DNA of 64,000 bases from Callipepla californica brunnescens (lineage: Eukaryota > Chordata > Aves > Galliformes > Odontophoridae): contig JALIRH010000002.1 in assembly GCA_023055505.1 (NCBI GenBank), forward strand, positions 2,775,001 to 2,839,000. Reading direction: 5' to 3'. Below, in pieces: positions 50,405-59,992 of this stretch. The position numbers and the translations under genes were made by a program. The stretch's first letter is position 1. Every line of letters begins with the position of its first letter. The notes beneath the pieces were generated by a model that was given only the letters and a program-made list of their open reading frames with translations, had not been told where the DNA came from and did not search any database.

Positions 50405-51504
50405 TTGTTCTCTGATTCCTCCCCTTTTCTTCCCCACAGGGACAGAAGCTGCCCGTGTCTCTTGTGCTTCCCCAGTAAGGGGCATCACTCTCCTCACGTC
50501 ATGCCCTTCAGGCACCTGCCACGAGTATTAAACTTGTACAACACACTGCAAGAAAACACAAAAATAGAGATCAGATGTTCAGCCACAGTGGGTATTTGGG
50601 GTAGAAGAGGCACCAGGGTTGAGGTGTTGGCCACCACCGGAGTTGGCTTGTGCCCTGACATGTGCTGGGGGCAGGACTGATTCTTCAGATTTTATCTTTC
50701 CACAGAATCTTTTGGATGAGGCTGGAAGCTTGGAAATGTCCCATCATTTGAACTTTATTTATTTATTTTTTTTTCTTTCTGATTCTTGTCACCAAAACAA
50801 ATCCCTGAAGGAGGTGAGGGGACCCAGCACCCAATATTTTGAGCTATTTGTGGAACATAGGGACCAACCTTTCCCCCCCCCCCCCAAAAAAAAAAGAAAC
50901 ACTGCATATTTGGGAGGCAGCCAGCCTCCAGCATGCAATTACCATTCCCTGCAGAGTTGGCCTCTTCCCACCCCACCACCTTTTTTTTTTTTTCCTTCTT
51001 TCCCTTCACTTCCAAGCCAGGAAAAGCCTCTGACGTCGGCTCTGCAGCCACAAGCTGGTGGGGAAAGGCACCAGAGGGGGATATCCCTGATCATAAAACA
51101 AAGAGTATGCAACGCCTATAAGTTAACCCACTGCTGGGCATGGGATGGGAGCTGGATCTTTTTTCCCAAAATGCTGAATGTGTGGTGCCCGTTTTGTGTT
51201 TTTCTCGAGCTTCACCCACTTGCTGAATCTCTTAGGGTGCAAGCATGAGTTGGGTTAAAAAAAAAGTTGTCGACACACACCCCAAATTTGGATTGCTCAG
51301 GGGTTGGGGAGAAACTTGAAAACAGCAGTAAAGGGCTGTTAAGGGGATGTCTGGAGCATCTCATCTTGTCTCCGGGGCTGTAGGTGCCTCTCTTCAAAGA
51401 ATAGAGCTGCAAATAAAAGATAAAAAGGAGTTGATCATGTTACCCCGGCCTCGGGTGCATTCCCCCGCTTGCACAATGCCGGGAGGACTGTGCTGTTCTT
51501 GTTA

Positions 51505-51524
51505 TCTGTCTGTCTGTCTGTCTG
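51505..51524 (+). repeat. (TCTG)n microsatellite
   Basis: Five TCTG units in a pyrimidine-rich context. Confidence 0.9.
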
Positions 51525-52725
51525 CCTAGCTATCTGATCTTCCCCATTCCTCCCTCTTTCCCCACCTCCCATGCTTGCCAGTCTCCACCCTGACACCGTG
51601 CCAGCATCCTTGCTTCTTTCCTAAATACCACCGAACTCCTTCAAGTCTGGTTAGGGCTATAACATAAGGAGCTATGCAGTTCTTTTCTGTGAGTTTAGGT
51701 GCAAGCTGCTGATTGCCATGAGCTATAATGGAGGAGGAGATGCAGGAACTCCTCAGCCACTCTCTCCATCCCAGCACCTGGAGCAGGATGTGCTGATGGC
51801 AGCCTGTAGCTCTGGGGCTCCTGCAGGGTTTCTTGTTTTTGTCTCTCTCCTTCTGGACCTTTCCTGTCGAATTCCTGTTTCCTTCCATGCGGATGCGGCT
51901 GGAGGAAACCTCAGTGCGATCGCTTTCCTCCAGCTGGCTCCACTTCTCCATGTCTTGAGGCACAGAGGTGGTGGTGGTTCTCCTGTAGACCCCACTGTGA
52001 TCAAGGGCACACGTGGCAGTGATGGATTGGTGCAAAACCCCTACATGAGAGTGACTCAGAAACTCGCATTCTGGTTTTGGGGTGTCAGGATGGAAACGCT
52101 CTTGGTGCAGCTGGGATTGGGAGCAGAAAGAGAAGGACTCAATCATAAGGGCAATGAACCGGCACCGTCTTGTTGCTTGGGATGAAGCCAGGAGAGTAGC
52201 TGAGCAAATGAAGCGCAGATGGGTGTTTTGTTAAGTTTTTCTGAAGGTGAACTTTGAACGTGAGATGCGCGCTAACTCAGGAGTTAGCTATATTTATATA
52301 CGGGTAAGATACGTATCGTCTGGGTGAGTAAGGCCCTTTGTTCCAAGAGCTGCTGCTAAAACCCATGTGGAGCAACAGTTTGGCTCTGCAGAGCTTCCTC
52401 TTCCTTTGCTTAGGGAATTGCTGTGTTTAGGAAAAGCTGACTTTAGCAGCTGTATCTCGCTAACCATAGTGTAAGGCTTAACACACAGCCGGTCCAGCAG
52501 CCTGGCATCTGCTCGTCTGCCCAGTCCCTGTCATTAACTGGATCAAAGAAGACCTGATCTCTGTTTTTCACCAAAGTACCATAAAGACAAGCAGCCCCAT
52601 CCCTGCCATTGCTGGTCCATCCCTGTGTGGCTTTAATGAGGCCAAGATATGCATAACAGAGCATACTGTATCACACTGTAAATAAATAATTAGAAAGAGA
52701 ACCCAGTGATCCCCTCTGCTTCACA

Positions 52726-52986
52726 ATGGCCTGAAGTTGCACCAGGAGGCATTTAAATTGGATATCAGGAGGAATTTCTTCAGAGATAGGGTGGTCGGGT
52801 ATTGAAACAGGATGCCCAGGGAAGTGGTGGAGTCATCCATCATCCCTGGAGGTATTCAAGAGACATATGGACATGGCACCAAGGGACGTGGTTCAGTGAT
52901 GGGACTCAGTAGGTCAGGTTGGACCTGACTTTGATGGCTGGACTTGATGATCTTGAAGGTCTTTTTCAACCAGGATGATTCTCTTT
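52726..52986 (+). mobile_element. CR1 LINE 3' fragment
   Basis: GTTGCACCAGGAGGCATTTA, TTGGATATCAGGAGGAATTT, GGCACCAAGGGACGTGGTTC and GGACTTGATGATCTTGAAGG, then GGATGATTCTC. Confidence 0.86.
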
Positions 52987-53915
52987 ATTGCATCTTCACC
53001 ATGCCAGAATGTGTTTACCCTGGCTCCTCACTGGGCTTTTGGCCACAAAGCATATACATTCTTGATTTCCACTAAAGGACATCCCCAAAGTAAATTGGAG
53101 CTGTGGGAGGATTTACAGATCGTGGCATCACTGGAAGACTTGCTCCAGGCATGTGCTGCCCCTAAGCCAGCACACCTTTTTGTGTCTGAGCTCTCCAGGC
53201 TATCCATCCCTAGGTTTCTTGGCACAAAAGATAGCACAGGGCTCTTCCCTGCACTGTGGTGTGCACCAGGATCCAGCTGTGGTCATCCCATGCTTGCAGG
53301 ACTCACACCCAGCAGCGTATCACTGTGGGTAACCCAAACAGCAAACTGTGATGACTTAAGAGCACAGAGCTCACAGAATGCATGGAGGTCTGGGGGGAAA
53401 AGACTTCTTCACCCATCCAGACAAGCTGGAGTCCATGTATGCATGCAAAGATGAAGTTCAGTTTTCAGTTCAGCTTGGGGCAGAAGGAAATTCAGCCAAG
53501 CTGAGCTGCAGGGTGAGAGCACCTGGGGCTACGTGGCAAGTCTCCAGTGCTTGTCCTTTGCTGTGTAGTGGTTGGGCACCAGGAAAGAATGGCCCCATCA
53601 AGTGCCACCATGGCAGTGATGGGCTGTTCTCATTCCCTTGCTGTCAGTTCTGAATGATTCTCTTTTAACCCAGCAACATCTCTTCCTTCATCAGAGCCAA
53701 AGTGCAGATATTAGGGTTGCAGTGTTGTGCACACTGCGGGGAGATGATCCCTGTCCCTCCCTGTGCTCTGGTATACCAGGATAATGGTGGCAGTGGGGAC
53801 AGAGAAGGGCATCCGTCTCCTCTGCTTGCCCAGTCTAGATTTCTTTCATTGGGTGAGTTTGAGTCTGAAGGATCAGCACTGTACCACTACGCGTCTTTGT
53901 CCAGGGCTTGTTTAT

Positions 53916-54006
53916 TGCATATAGGATAATTTGAGTTGGAAGGGATCCTTGAAGGTTGTCTAGTTCCAACTCCCCTGCAATGAGCAGGGACATCTGCAGC
54001 TAGATG
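53916..54006 (-). mobile_element. CR1 LINE 3' fragment
   Basis: Antisense tail with TTTGAGTTGGAAGGGATCCT, GTCTAGTTCCAACTCCCCTG and AATGAGCAGGGACATCTGCA. Confidence 0.75.
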
Positions 54007-54545
54007 CAGCTACATCTTTGTGCTTCATCCCATTTCCCTGTAGCTCTGCAGTCTGGAGGATATTTATTCACTTGGCAGGTTATTAATATTAGCCAAAATA
54101 CCCTTGTCTGCATTGTTCTGCCATACTTAATATGGTAATCAGCATTGCTGCCTGTATAGCTAAGGATGATTTGTGATTGAAAATCCATTAGGAATTTATG
54201 GGCTTTGGGCTGAATTGCCAGGATGTGCAGTTGCCAAAATACTTGAAATGCTTCCACTGGAAATGAGACCTTGTGGGAAATGAGTACTTGCTTTTCTCAT
54301 ACACAGTCAGTTCCCATTGAATCTCCATTGCTGGCAGCTAGTACACCCAAGGCAATAAAAACACATGTAATACTCAGGGCACCTATGGAGCATTAACCTT
54401 GTGTCAGATGATGATGGATAACAGACTACAGCTCCTGACACACAGTGCAGAGTTGGTGCTCACAGGAGCTCAGCATCCCACAGCATTGTTTCGGTGGCTG
54501 GCTTTAATCTGTGCATGAGGCACTTGCTGCTTTTTGCTGTGCCTT

Positions 54546-54608
54546 GCAAATTGATGGTTGGACTAAATGTTGTAGTGTTGTTTTCCAGCTTTAATGATTC
54601 TATGTTCC
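54546..54608 (+). mobile_element. CR1 3' tail, short fragment
   Basis: GATGGTTGGACTAAATGTTG, then TTTAATGATTCTATGTTCC. Only the terminal ~60 bp. Confidence 0.75.
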
Positions 54609-55307
54609 ATAATGCCATGCAGATACAGTGGGAGAAAAGCATGGATGTGTCTTGCAAGGATGCAGTCTGAGGCAGTTCCCACTTTCTGACATCTCCCTTT
54701 AAGCAGGCACCTGTGGCTGCCTCCCATCCCTGAGGGGGATTTCATCTCTTTTAACTTAAAACATATAGAGAAGAAAGGAAGAATCTTGCTTGAGAAGACA
54801 AATGCCAGCCAATTTTTCTTGGGAAGCATTTGCTTGATGGGTTGCTGCTTCTTCTAAAGTCCAGTTTTGAGCAAAGATCCCAGCTTGTATGAACTTGAGG
54901 TGAGCTGCATGGGGGGATCTGCAGAACCCCCTCAAGACATCCCATTCACCCCTTGGCTCCAGTATCTCATCAAGCCCAATTTTAACAAAGATTTGTAGGA
55001 AACTGCAGCTGCCCTGCACTGATCACTGCAGCCTGTATTGCTCTGGAGTCCAATCCAGCTTTGAATTCCACGAAGCAGCAAGGCTTAGCATCACTCAGGC
55101 AAAGAGTACCTTGAGGAACAGCAGAGCTGGCTCCATCCCTTCTCCTCCTGGCTCCAAAGTAGCATTATCCTTTTTCATACGGGAAAAAAGAAAAACATCA
55201 GGAATGAAACAATGGGATTGACATTGCTGGGATTGAAACGATGCCAGGGGTGCTCCTAATTCCCAGCTAAGCACGTGGCTGGAAGAATTAATTGATTCTG
55301 GAAATAT

Positions 55308-55388
55308 CGTAGAGTCATTAAGGTTGGAAAAGACCACTAAAGTGATCTAGTCCAACAGTTGACGCATCACACCATGCCCACTAAACCA
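55308..55388 (-). mobile_element. CR1 LINE 3' fragment
   Basis: TAGAGTCATTAAGGTTGGAA, AAAGTGATCTAGTCCAACAG and ACCATGCCCACTAAACC. Confidence 0.8.
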
Positions 55389-56429
55389 AGTAATATGGAG
55401 GAGTCCTCCTTCAGGCCCTGCATAGTATGGTGTGGATGCCATCACTCCCACCCTTGTGTCCCCCCTCTACTTGCTTCATAATCCAATTGCCCAGAAAAAA
55501 ATGGGTTTGGTGGGACCACGGTGCTGAAACCCCTCAGCTCCAAAAAACTCAAAACTCAAAACTGAGTTTTGCCCTTTCCTAGCTCCCAGCCCCCTCTAAT
55601 CTCCTTTCCTTAAACCCATCTGCATGGGACTGGGCTCTGTGCTGTACACCGTGGCAACACCAGGGCTGGCACGTGATGGGAATAATAACTAATTAGCACA
55701 CGAGCATTGGGAAAGTCCATGATTTTCACAGCCAACTTGGGCACGTTTCCATTGGAAACCTTCCCGAGGCCACTTCATCTGCTCCCTGGTTTGGGGTTTT
55801 GGTCGTGTTTTGTTGTTTTGTTTTTTACCTTTTCTGTTTCTATTCATTCTTTGGGCACCACCTGCAAAACAAACCTGGCAGAGCAGGTGGAGCAGCTGGA
55901 AATGATGCCTGGGAAGTGTGATGAGCTGCTCAGCGCACAGCCCCCTTCCTAGCCCCTCTTTCACTCTTTACATCAGAGCCTTTTCAGTGTAGAACAATGT
56001 AAGGGGAATTTTCCAGGCGATGGATGGGAGGAGAGGCGAGGGGATGCGTATTCTTCCAGCTCAGGTTACTTATGTACTTATGTTCTATTTTGAGGCTCCA
56101 GCCACACGGCACTAAGCAGCCGCTGACCCAGGGAAGGGACGAGCTTCAAAACAAGAGTCTGGTGGGTGACTGTCCGTGGAAATTATAGGTTTCCCTCAAG
56201 ACAGAGCAGGGCTTACAGGGTCATCACGTTCTCTGTTGGCTGTCCATGGGGGACTTTTTTTTTCTTTTCCCTCTATCTTAATTTTGGTGGCCAGAATGAA
56301 ATACGATGCTGAACATTGCTGAATATGCCCTTTGTACCCAACTTTGGATGTATCTGCGCACAAGGGAGGTCATCAGCACTGGGCAAACCCAGTGGCTTCC
56401 TTCTTCCCAACACCATCGTTGCTACGCGG

Positions 56430-56702
56430 TCTGACAGTGATAAGGAAAGGGGGAATGGCTTTAAAAACTAGAAGAGGGGAAATTCATGTAAAATGTTAGG
56501 AAGGAATTCTTTACTCATAAGGTGGTGAGGCACTGGAATAGGCTGCACAGAGGAGCTGTGTGTGCCCCATCCCTGGAGGGTTTCAAGGCCGAGTGGGGCC
56601 ATGGGCAGCCTGATCTGGAGGGTAGCAGCCCTGCCCATGTCAGGGGGTTGGAACTGGATGATCTTTAAGATCCTTTCCAACCTAAGCCATTCTATGATCA
56701 TG
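56430..56702 (+). mobile_element. CR1 LINE 3' fragment
   Basis: GGGGGAATGGCTTTAAAAAC, GGTGAGGCACTGGAATAGGC, GGTTGGAACTGGATGATCTT and CCTAAGCCATTCTATGATCA. A relatively complete 3' end and the last CR1 before the PTP4A3 leader exon. Confidence 0.88.
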
Positions 56703-57495
56703 AAGGCAAAGATGTGTGTCAGCTGTGGGGAGCTTTATAGGGAGCAATATGCTGGCCGCAGCGGGGATGCAGATGAGCAGAGTGAGCAAAGGAGCATCCT
56801 CAAGAGTTGCAAAACCACATGCGTGCCACCCCCCTTCCTCCACCAGTTACCCTGAAAAAAGCTCATTTGCAGGCGGCTTAGGTGGCCTAAGAGCATTAGA
56901 GATGCATTTGGTTGACATTAGCTGCTCGAGTAACTCCGGGAGCATGTGGCTGATTAGGGGCAGGCTCGGCTCGTTGCGCACGGTGGAAATATTGCTGGGA
57001 CGATCCGGTAAGGTCTGGAGGGACAGGATGGGTGAGAATCGGGTTGCTGCCCCAACACGTCACCCCCATGGGGTGCCTGCGAGCTTCCCATGGGTGCTGC
57101 TGGGTGATTACGAAAATGCTGGGCCGAATTGCATAAAAAAATGCAGTTGGCTGCAGAGGGATTAGGGCGAGCACGTGCCAGCCGGCAGAAGAACATTGGG
57201 ACCACCAGCACTTCACCTCCTCAGCCCCCTCGTTCTCTTCCTTGCACCCTGTGCATCATCCAGATGTCAAGCTGGGGATTCTCATTGGGGGTGCGGTGCA
57301 GGGCTGTAGGTCATCCCTTGGATGGAAATGGAGTTTTATCACCCTATTCTGATTTCAGGAGGAGCCCCCATCCCATCATCCCATCCTCTGGGATGTGCAG
57401 GGCAGTTCCGAGATGCCATCCCAGGGCTTTCTTTCGGAGGTGTTCTCATTAGACCTGCCCTGATCGCTAAGTTTTGCTTTTTTCTCCCTTTACAG

Positions 57496-58175
57496 CCTCG
57501 CTCTCCACCGGGATTTATGGAGGTGCTGAGAAGCAGCTTTGAGCTCTGCAGGCCCCGGCCATCTCTCCTCACCCGACATCCCAACCTTCGGATTTAACCA
57601 TTCAAGGCTCCCGTGCATGGATTGCCCGAGCCAGGCACCGCTGCCGGCCGCCGCCGCCCCGTAGGCTCCCGGCCCCCCTTGCCACCCCAAAGTACTCCAC
57701 ATACCCCGATGGGGTAACGTGACGGGGCCACCACCGTGCCACCACCATCCCCATATGCAGAGGCCTTTCTAGAGCGCAGCACCGGAGGCGACAGCCGCTC
57801 GCCATTGCACACGCCGAGAACACCAACACTACAACAAAGGGATTTTTTTTTTCTTTTTTTTTTTTTTTTCTTCTTTTTTTTTTTGGTAATTATTATTATT
57901 ATTATTATCATTAATATTATTATTGCTGTTTGGCTTTCACCCCGGGGGCTTGCGGTGTGTCGAGGAAGCCAGCGCGCTCCCAGGAGCTGGGATTATTTGC
58001 ACAACGTTTGTACATTGAGTTCTCCATTCTCTTCTGTTGGTTTTTTTTTTTGTTGTTGTTGTTGTTTTTTAAGCGCAGAGAGGGGCGTTGGTTTCTCTTT
58101 TCCCCTCTGCTCCACTTTTCTTGGGTTTTTCCATCATCAGCGTCACCTCCGCATCATCCTTCTCTTGTCCCAACC
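57496..58175 (+). other. PTP4A3 5' leader (putative untranslated part of exon 2) with four uORFs
   Basis: A strong acceptor (GCTTTTTTCTCCCTTTACAG) ends at 57495, and sequence from there is open to the PTP4A3 start without an obvious donor. It contains four short ORFs: 57517-57597 (26 codons), 57617-57664 (15 codons), 57709-57717 (ATG GGG TAA) and 57755-57772 (5 codons). All have poor -3 bases (T, T, C, C), whereas the main ATG at 58176 has A at -3 and G at +4. After the uORFs come a T-rich tract (57842-57884) and an ATT repeat (57888-57924), then a CpG-bearing segment. A second good acceptor (CCATCATCAG, 58140) close to the ATG would give a leader of only 35 bases in this exon and remove all uORFs. 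The sequence cannot decide between them. Confidence 0.45.
57842..57924 (+). repeat. Poly(T)-rich tract and ATT repeat in PTP4A3 leader
   Basis: T runs broken by single C residues (57842-57884) are followed by about ten ATT units with small interruptions. On the minus strand this gives an artificial lysine/isoleucine frame. Confidence 0.85.
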
Positions 58176-58280
58176 ATGGCCCGGATGAACCGCCCCGCGC
58201 CGGTGGAGGTCTGCTACAAAAACATGAGGTTCCTCATCACCCACAACCCCACCAATGCCACACTCAGCACCTTCTTGGAG
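58176..58280 (+). CDS. PTP4A3: Protein tyrosine phosphatase 4A3 (PRL-3), first coding exon, residues 1-35
   Basis: PTP4A3 is a small prenylated dual-specificity phosphatase of the PRL family. It acts at the plasma membrane and endosomes and binds CNNM magnesium transporters. The exon starts at ATG 58176 (context AACCATGG) with [19 protein letters not shown], the invariant PRL N-terminus, and ends in STFLE before GTAAGA. It has 35 codons and phase 0. Identity as PTP4A3 rather than PTP4A1/A2 rests on exon 2 ([20 protein letters not shown]) and on GAINSKQLTYL in exon 5, where A1/A2 differ. Cys13 replaces the serine I recall in mammalian PTP4A3. Five exons together give residues 1-149; about 24 C-terminal residues with the polybasic stretch and CAAX box lie beyond the window. 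Confidence 0.96.
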
Positions 58281-58629
58281 GTAAGAGGGAAAAACGTGGA
58301 TCGTGGTCCATGTGTCGGGGCTGTAAGCTAAGCTACTCCATTGGAATGGAATGGGAAGGCTCTGTTCCATTGGACTGTGCAATGGAAGATCCTATTGGTG
58401 CCCCAGCCCTGCTGGCTTGCCAGCCATGGTCCATATTGCTGTCTGCTTCTTGGGGCAGGACACTTGTAGGACCCTGAGTATAGAGTTTGTCTGAGCTTTG
58501 TCCGCCCCATTACATCCCCTGCCAGCTCCCTGCACAAATGCAGCCTCCCCTGCATCTTCCAGCATGTCAGTAAAGGATTTCTCCCCCCAGTTAGCTCCAA
58601 AGCTACCTCTGAGTGCAAGAAAACTACAG

Positions 58630-58646
58630 ACACACACACACACACA
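58630..58646 (+). repeat. (AC)n microsatellite with A tail
   Basis: About eight AC units followed by a run of ten A (58646-58655). On the minus strand this reads as a cysteine/valine run in spurious frames. Confidence 0.9.
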
Positions 58647-59302
58647 AAAAAAAAAGCATAAGCACCGTGGTCTTGCAGCAGAGAAAAAGTGGGAACAACC
58701 ACCCCGTGCCCCTGCACACCACACTGGTGGCAAAATTAATCTTCCCTCCAGATCTGCAGTTTTTTTTGGCTGAGCATACAGGGATTTTCAGTGGTTTGGA
58801 AGCCTCGTGCAGGAAAGGGATCAGTGGGATCATCCAAGCCCCCAGCCTGCCGCGAGCAGGCACAAGAGATGATCTCACTCGGCGCCCGGCCGGGGCCGAT
58901 ACGCCAGCACGTAATCCAGGGGCAATCCGTGCCGCGGGTGATAAGCCCAGCTGGAAACAGCCCAAGTCCCGGCGTGCCTGCAGCACGTTTCAAGTAATTA
59001 ACTCGTGGGGTACAGCAGAAAAAAAAAAAAAGCCTTCAGTCGAAGAGAAGCCTCAAGCAAATGGCTCAGTGAATTCATGGGAGTGAGCCAAGCGCTCGCT
59101 CATCTCCACGCACTTCTGCAAGGGGGAGTTGAAACCTCGCTGAACACCCAATCATTTCTCCTTCGGAGGATTTGTTGCTTTGGAGGAATTGTCCCTTTTT
59201 CAGGATTTTTTCTCTGGGATATCCATTGCAGCTGAGCGTCGCACCCCGTGCTGTTCTTTTTGCTTTTGGTGCTGGGCCCCTAGATGCTGGGGTTTTTTTT
59301 CA

Positions 59303-59362
59303 GCCTGGAGTTGGACTCAGTAATCTTTGTGGGTCCCTTCAAACTCAGGATGTTCTATGATG
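59303..59362 (+). mobile_element. CR1 3' tail, divergent subtype
   Basis: GAGTTGGACTCAGTAATCTT, then CCCTTCAAACTCAGGATGTT and CTATGATG. Same tail type as 13955-14105. Confidence 0.75.
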
Positions 59363-59375
59363 CTAACTTCTGGCT

Positions 59376-59451
59376 GCTTAAATGGGGAATGCCTTCTGAA
59401 TACCTTTGAGGCTTAAATGGGGAATATGATGTGCTTCTGAGTACCTTCAAG
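59376..59451 (+). repeat. Tandem duplication, unit about 35-41 bp
   Basis: GCTTAAATGGGGAAT at 59376 recurs at 59411, each followed by a CTTCTGA(A/G)TACCTT(T/C) segment. A third GCTTTAAA starts at 59452. The second unit has a 6-base insertion. Confidence 0.8.
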
Positions 59452-59651
59452 GCTTTAAAATTAAATGGTTCCACTGCTGCTCTGGATAAAAAAAAGTGCA
59501 TGCCCATGTGGAGGTTGGGTGCTCTAGGATTTAATGTTTAATTGGGAATTGGTTGCAATTTTTCCTCCCCAGCCCAATGCAGATCATGGGAATTTTTGCT
59601 TGGGCATACAGGGTTTGGGCATGATGTTTTTGGGAGCGTGTGGGGCCATGT

Positions 59652-59775
59652 GGTCATAGAAGCGTTAAGGTTGGAAAAAGGACCACTAAGATCACCTAGT
59701 CCAGATGTCAGCCTGTCACCACCATGCCCACTAAACCACGTCCCTCCGTGCCACATCTGTCCTTAACACCTCTGG
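59652..59775 (-). mobile_element. CR1 LINE 3' fragment
   Basis: TCATAGAAGCGTTAAGGTTG, AAGATCACCTAGTCCAGATG and ACCATGCCCACTAAACCACG, then GTGCCACATCTGTCCTT. It lies about 120 bp upstream of exon 2. Confidence 0.85.
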
Positions 59776-59899
59776 GGAAGGGCCACCTCCATGGGAAGCC
59801 TGTCAACACAGGGCTTGGCCACGCTGAGCATAAGCAGGATGCAACCCAGTGGGATTTTTCAGTGTCTGCCCATGATAAGACCTATCCTTCCCTCTCTAG

Positions 59900-59992
59900 G
59901 ATCTGAAGAAGTATGGTGCCACCACGGTTGTGCGAGTGTGTGAAGTGACCTACGACAAGACCCCCCTAGAGAAGGACGGCATCACTGTCATG
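59900..59992 (+). CDS. PTP4A3: PTP4A3 coding exon 2, residues 36-66
   Basis: It encodes 31 residues from [20 protein letters not shown] to DGITVM, flanked by CTCTCTAG and GTAGGT, phase 0 on both sides. Cys49 is present; in PRL phosphatases it forms the regulatory disulfide with catalytic Cys104. The exon ends in Met66 directly before the WPFDD loop. Mammalian PTP4A3, as I recall, has Val here and PTP4A1/A2 have Leu, so a bulky hydrophobic residue is kept. Confidence 0.96.

Larger units (their letters stand above)
25369..57495 (+). other. Inferred intron 1 of PTP4A3 (~32 kb)
   Basis: No coding exons are recognised between the CpG island and the leader exon. The intron begins GTCGGT and ends in TTTTTTCTCCCTTTACAG at 57495. 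It holds about 25 CR1 fragments, one LTR and several microsatellites, listed separately. Unique stretches over 300 bases with no recognised feature include 25900-26880, 27200-29075, 30425-32320, 33105-34950, 35280-36450, 38160-40430, 40550-43310, 43590-45115, 45340-47440, 48405-49345, 50405-52725, 54010-54545, 55390-56430 and 56705-57495. Some may be conserved regulatory DNA. The intron is real only if the CpG-island exon belongs to this gene. Confidence 0.45.
58281..59899 (+). other. PTP4A3 intron between coding exons 1 and 2
   Basis: Phase 0, GTAAGA...CTCTAG, 1,619 bp. It contains a CA microsatellite (58630-58646), a CpG-rich patch at 58845-58990, two CR1 pieces and a 35-base tandem duplication near 59376-59451. 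Confidence 0.93.

Noticed and set aside
50619..51248. 209-codon open frame on the + strand
   Set aside because: It crosses T, C and A homopolymers, gives a low-complexity product (runs of Phe, Pro, Lys) and has no recognisable domain or splice context.
51526..52146. 206-codon open frame on the minus strand
   Set aside because: No recognisable family, no Kozak or splice support, and equally long frames overlap on the other strand. Treated as chance; a protein search could overturn this.
57594..57911. Minus-strand frame starting with isoleucine and lysine runs
   Set aside because: It is the antisense of the ATT repeat and poly(T) tract in the PTP4A3 leader.
57496..58175. GCCCAG motifs for PCBP1, as recalled for the human PTP4A3 leader
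   Set aside because: Scanning the putative leader by eye I found no GCCCAG copy, so I do not claim this control for the bird gene.
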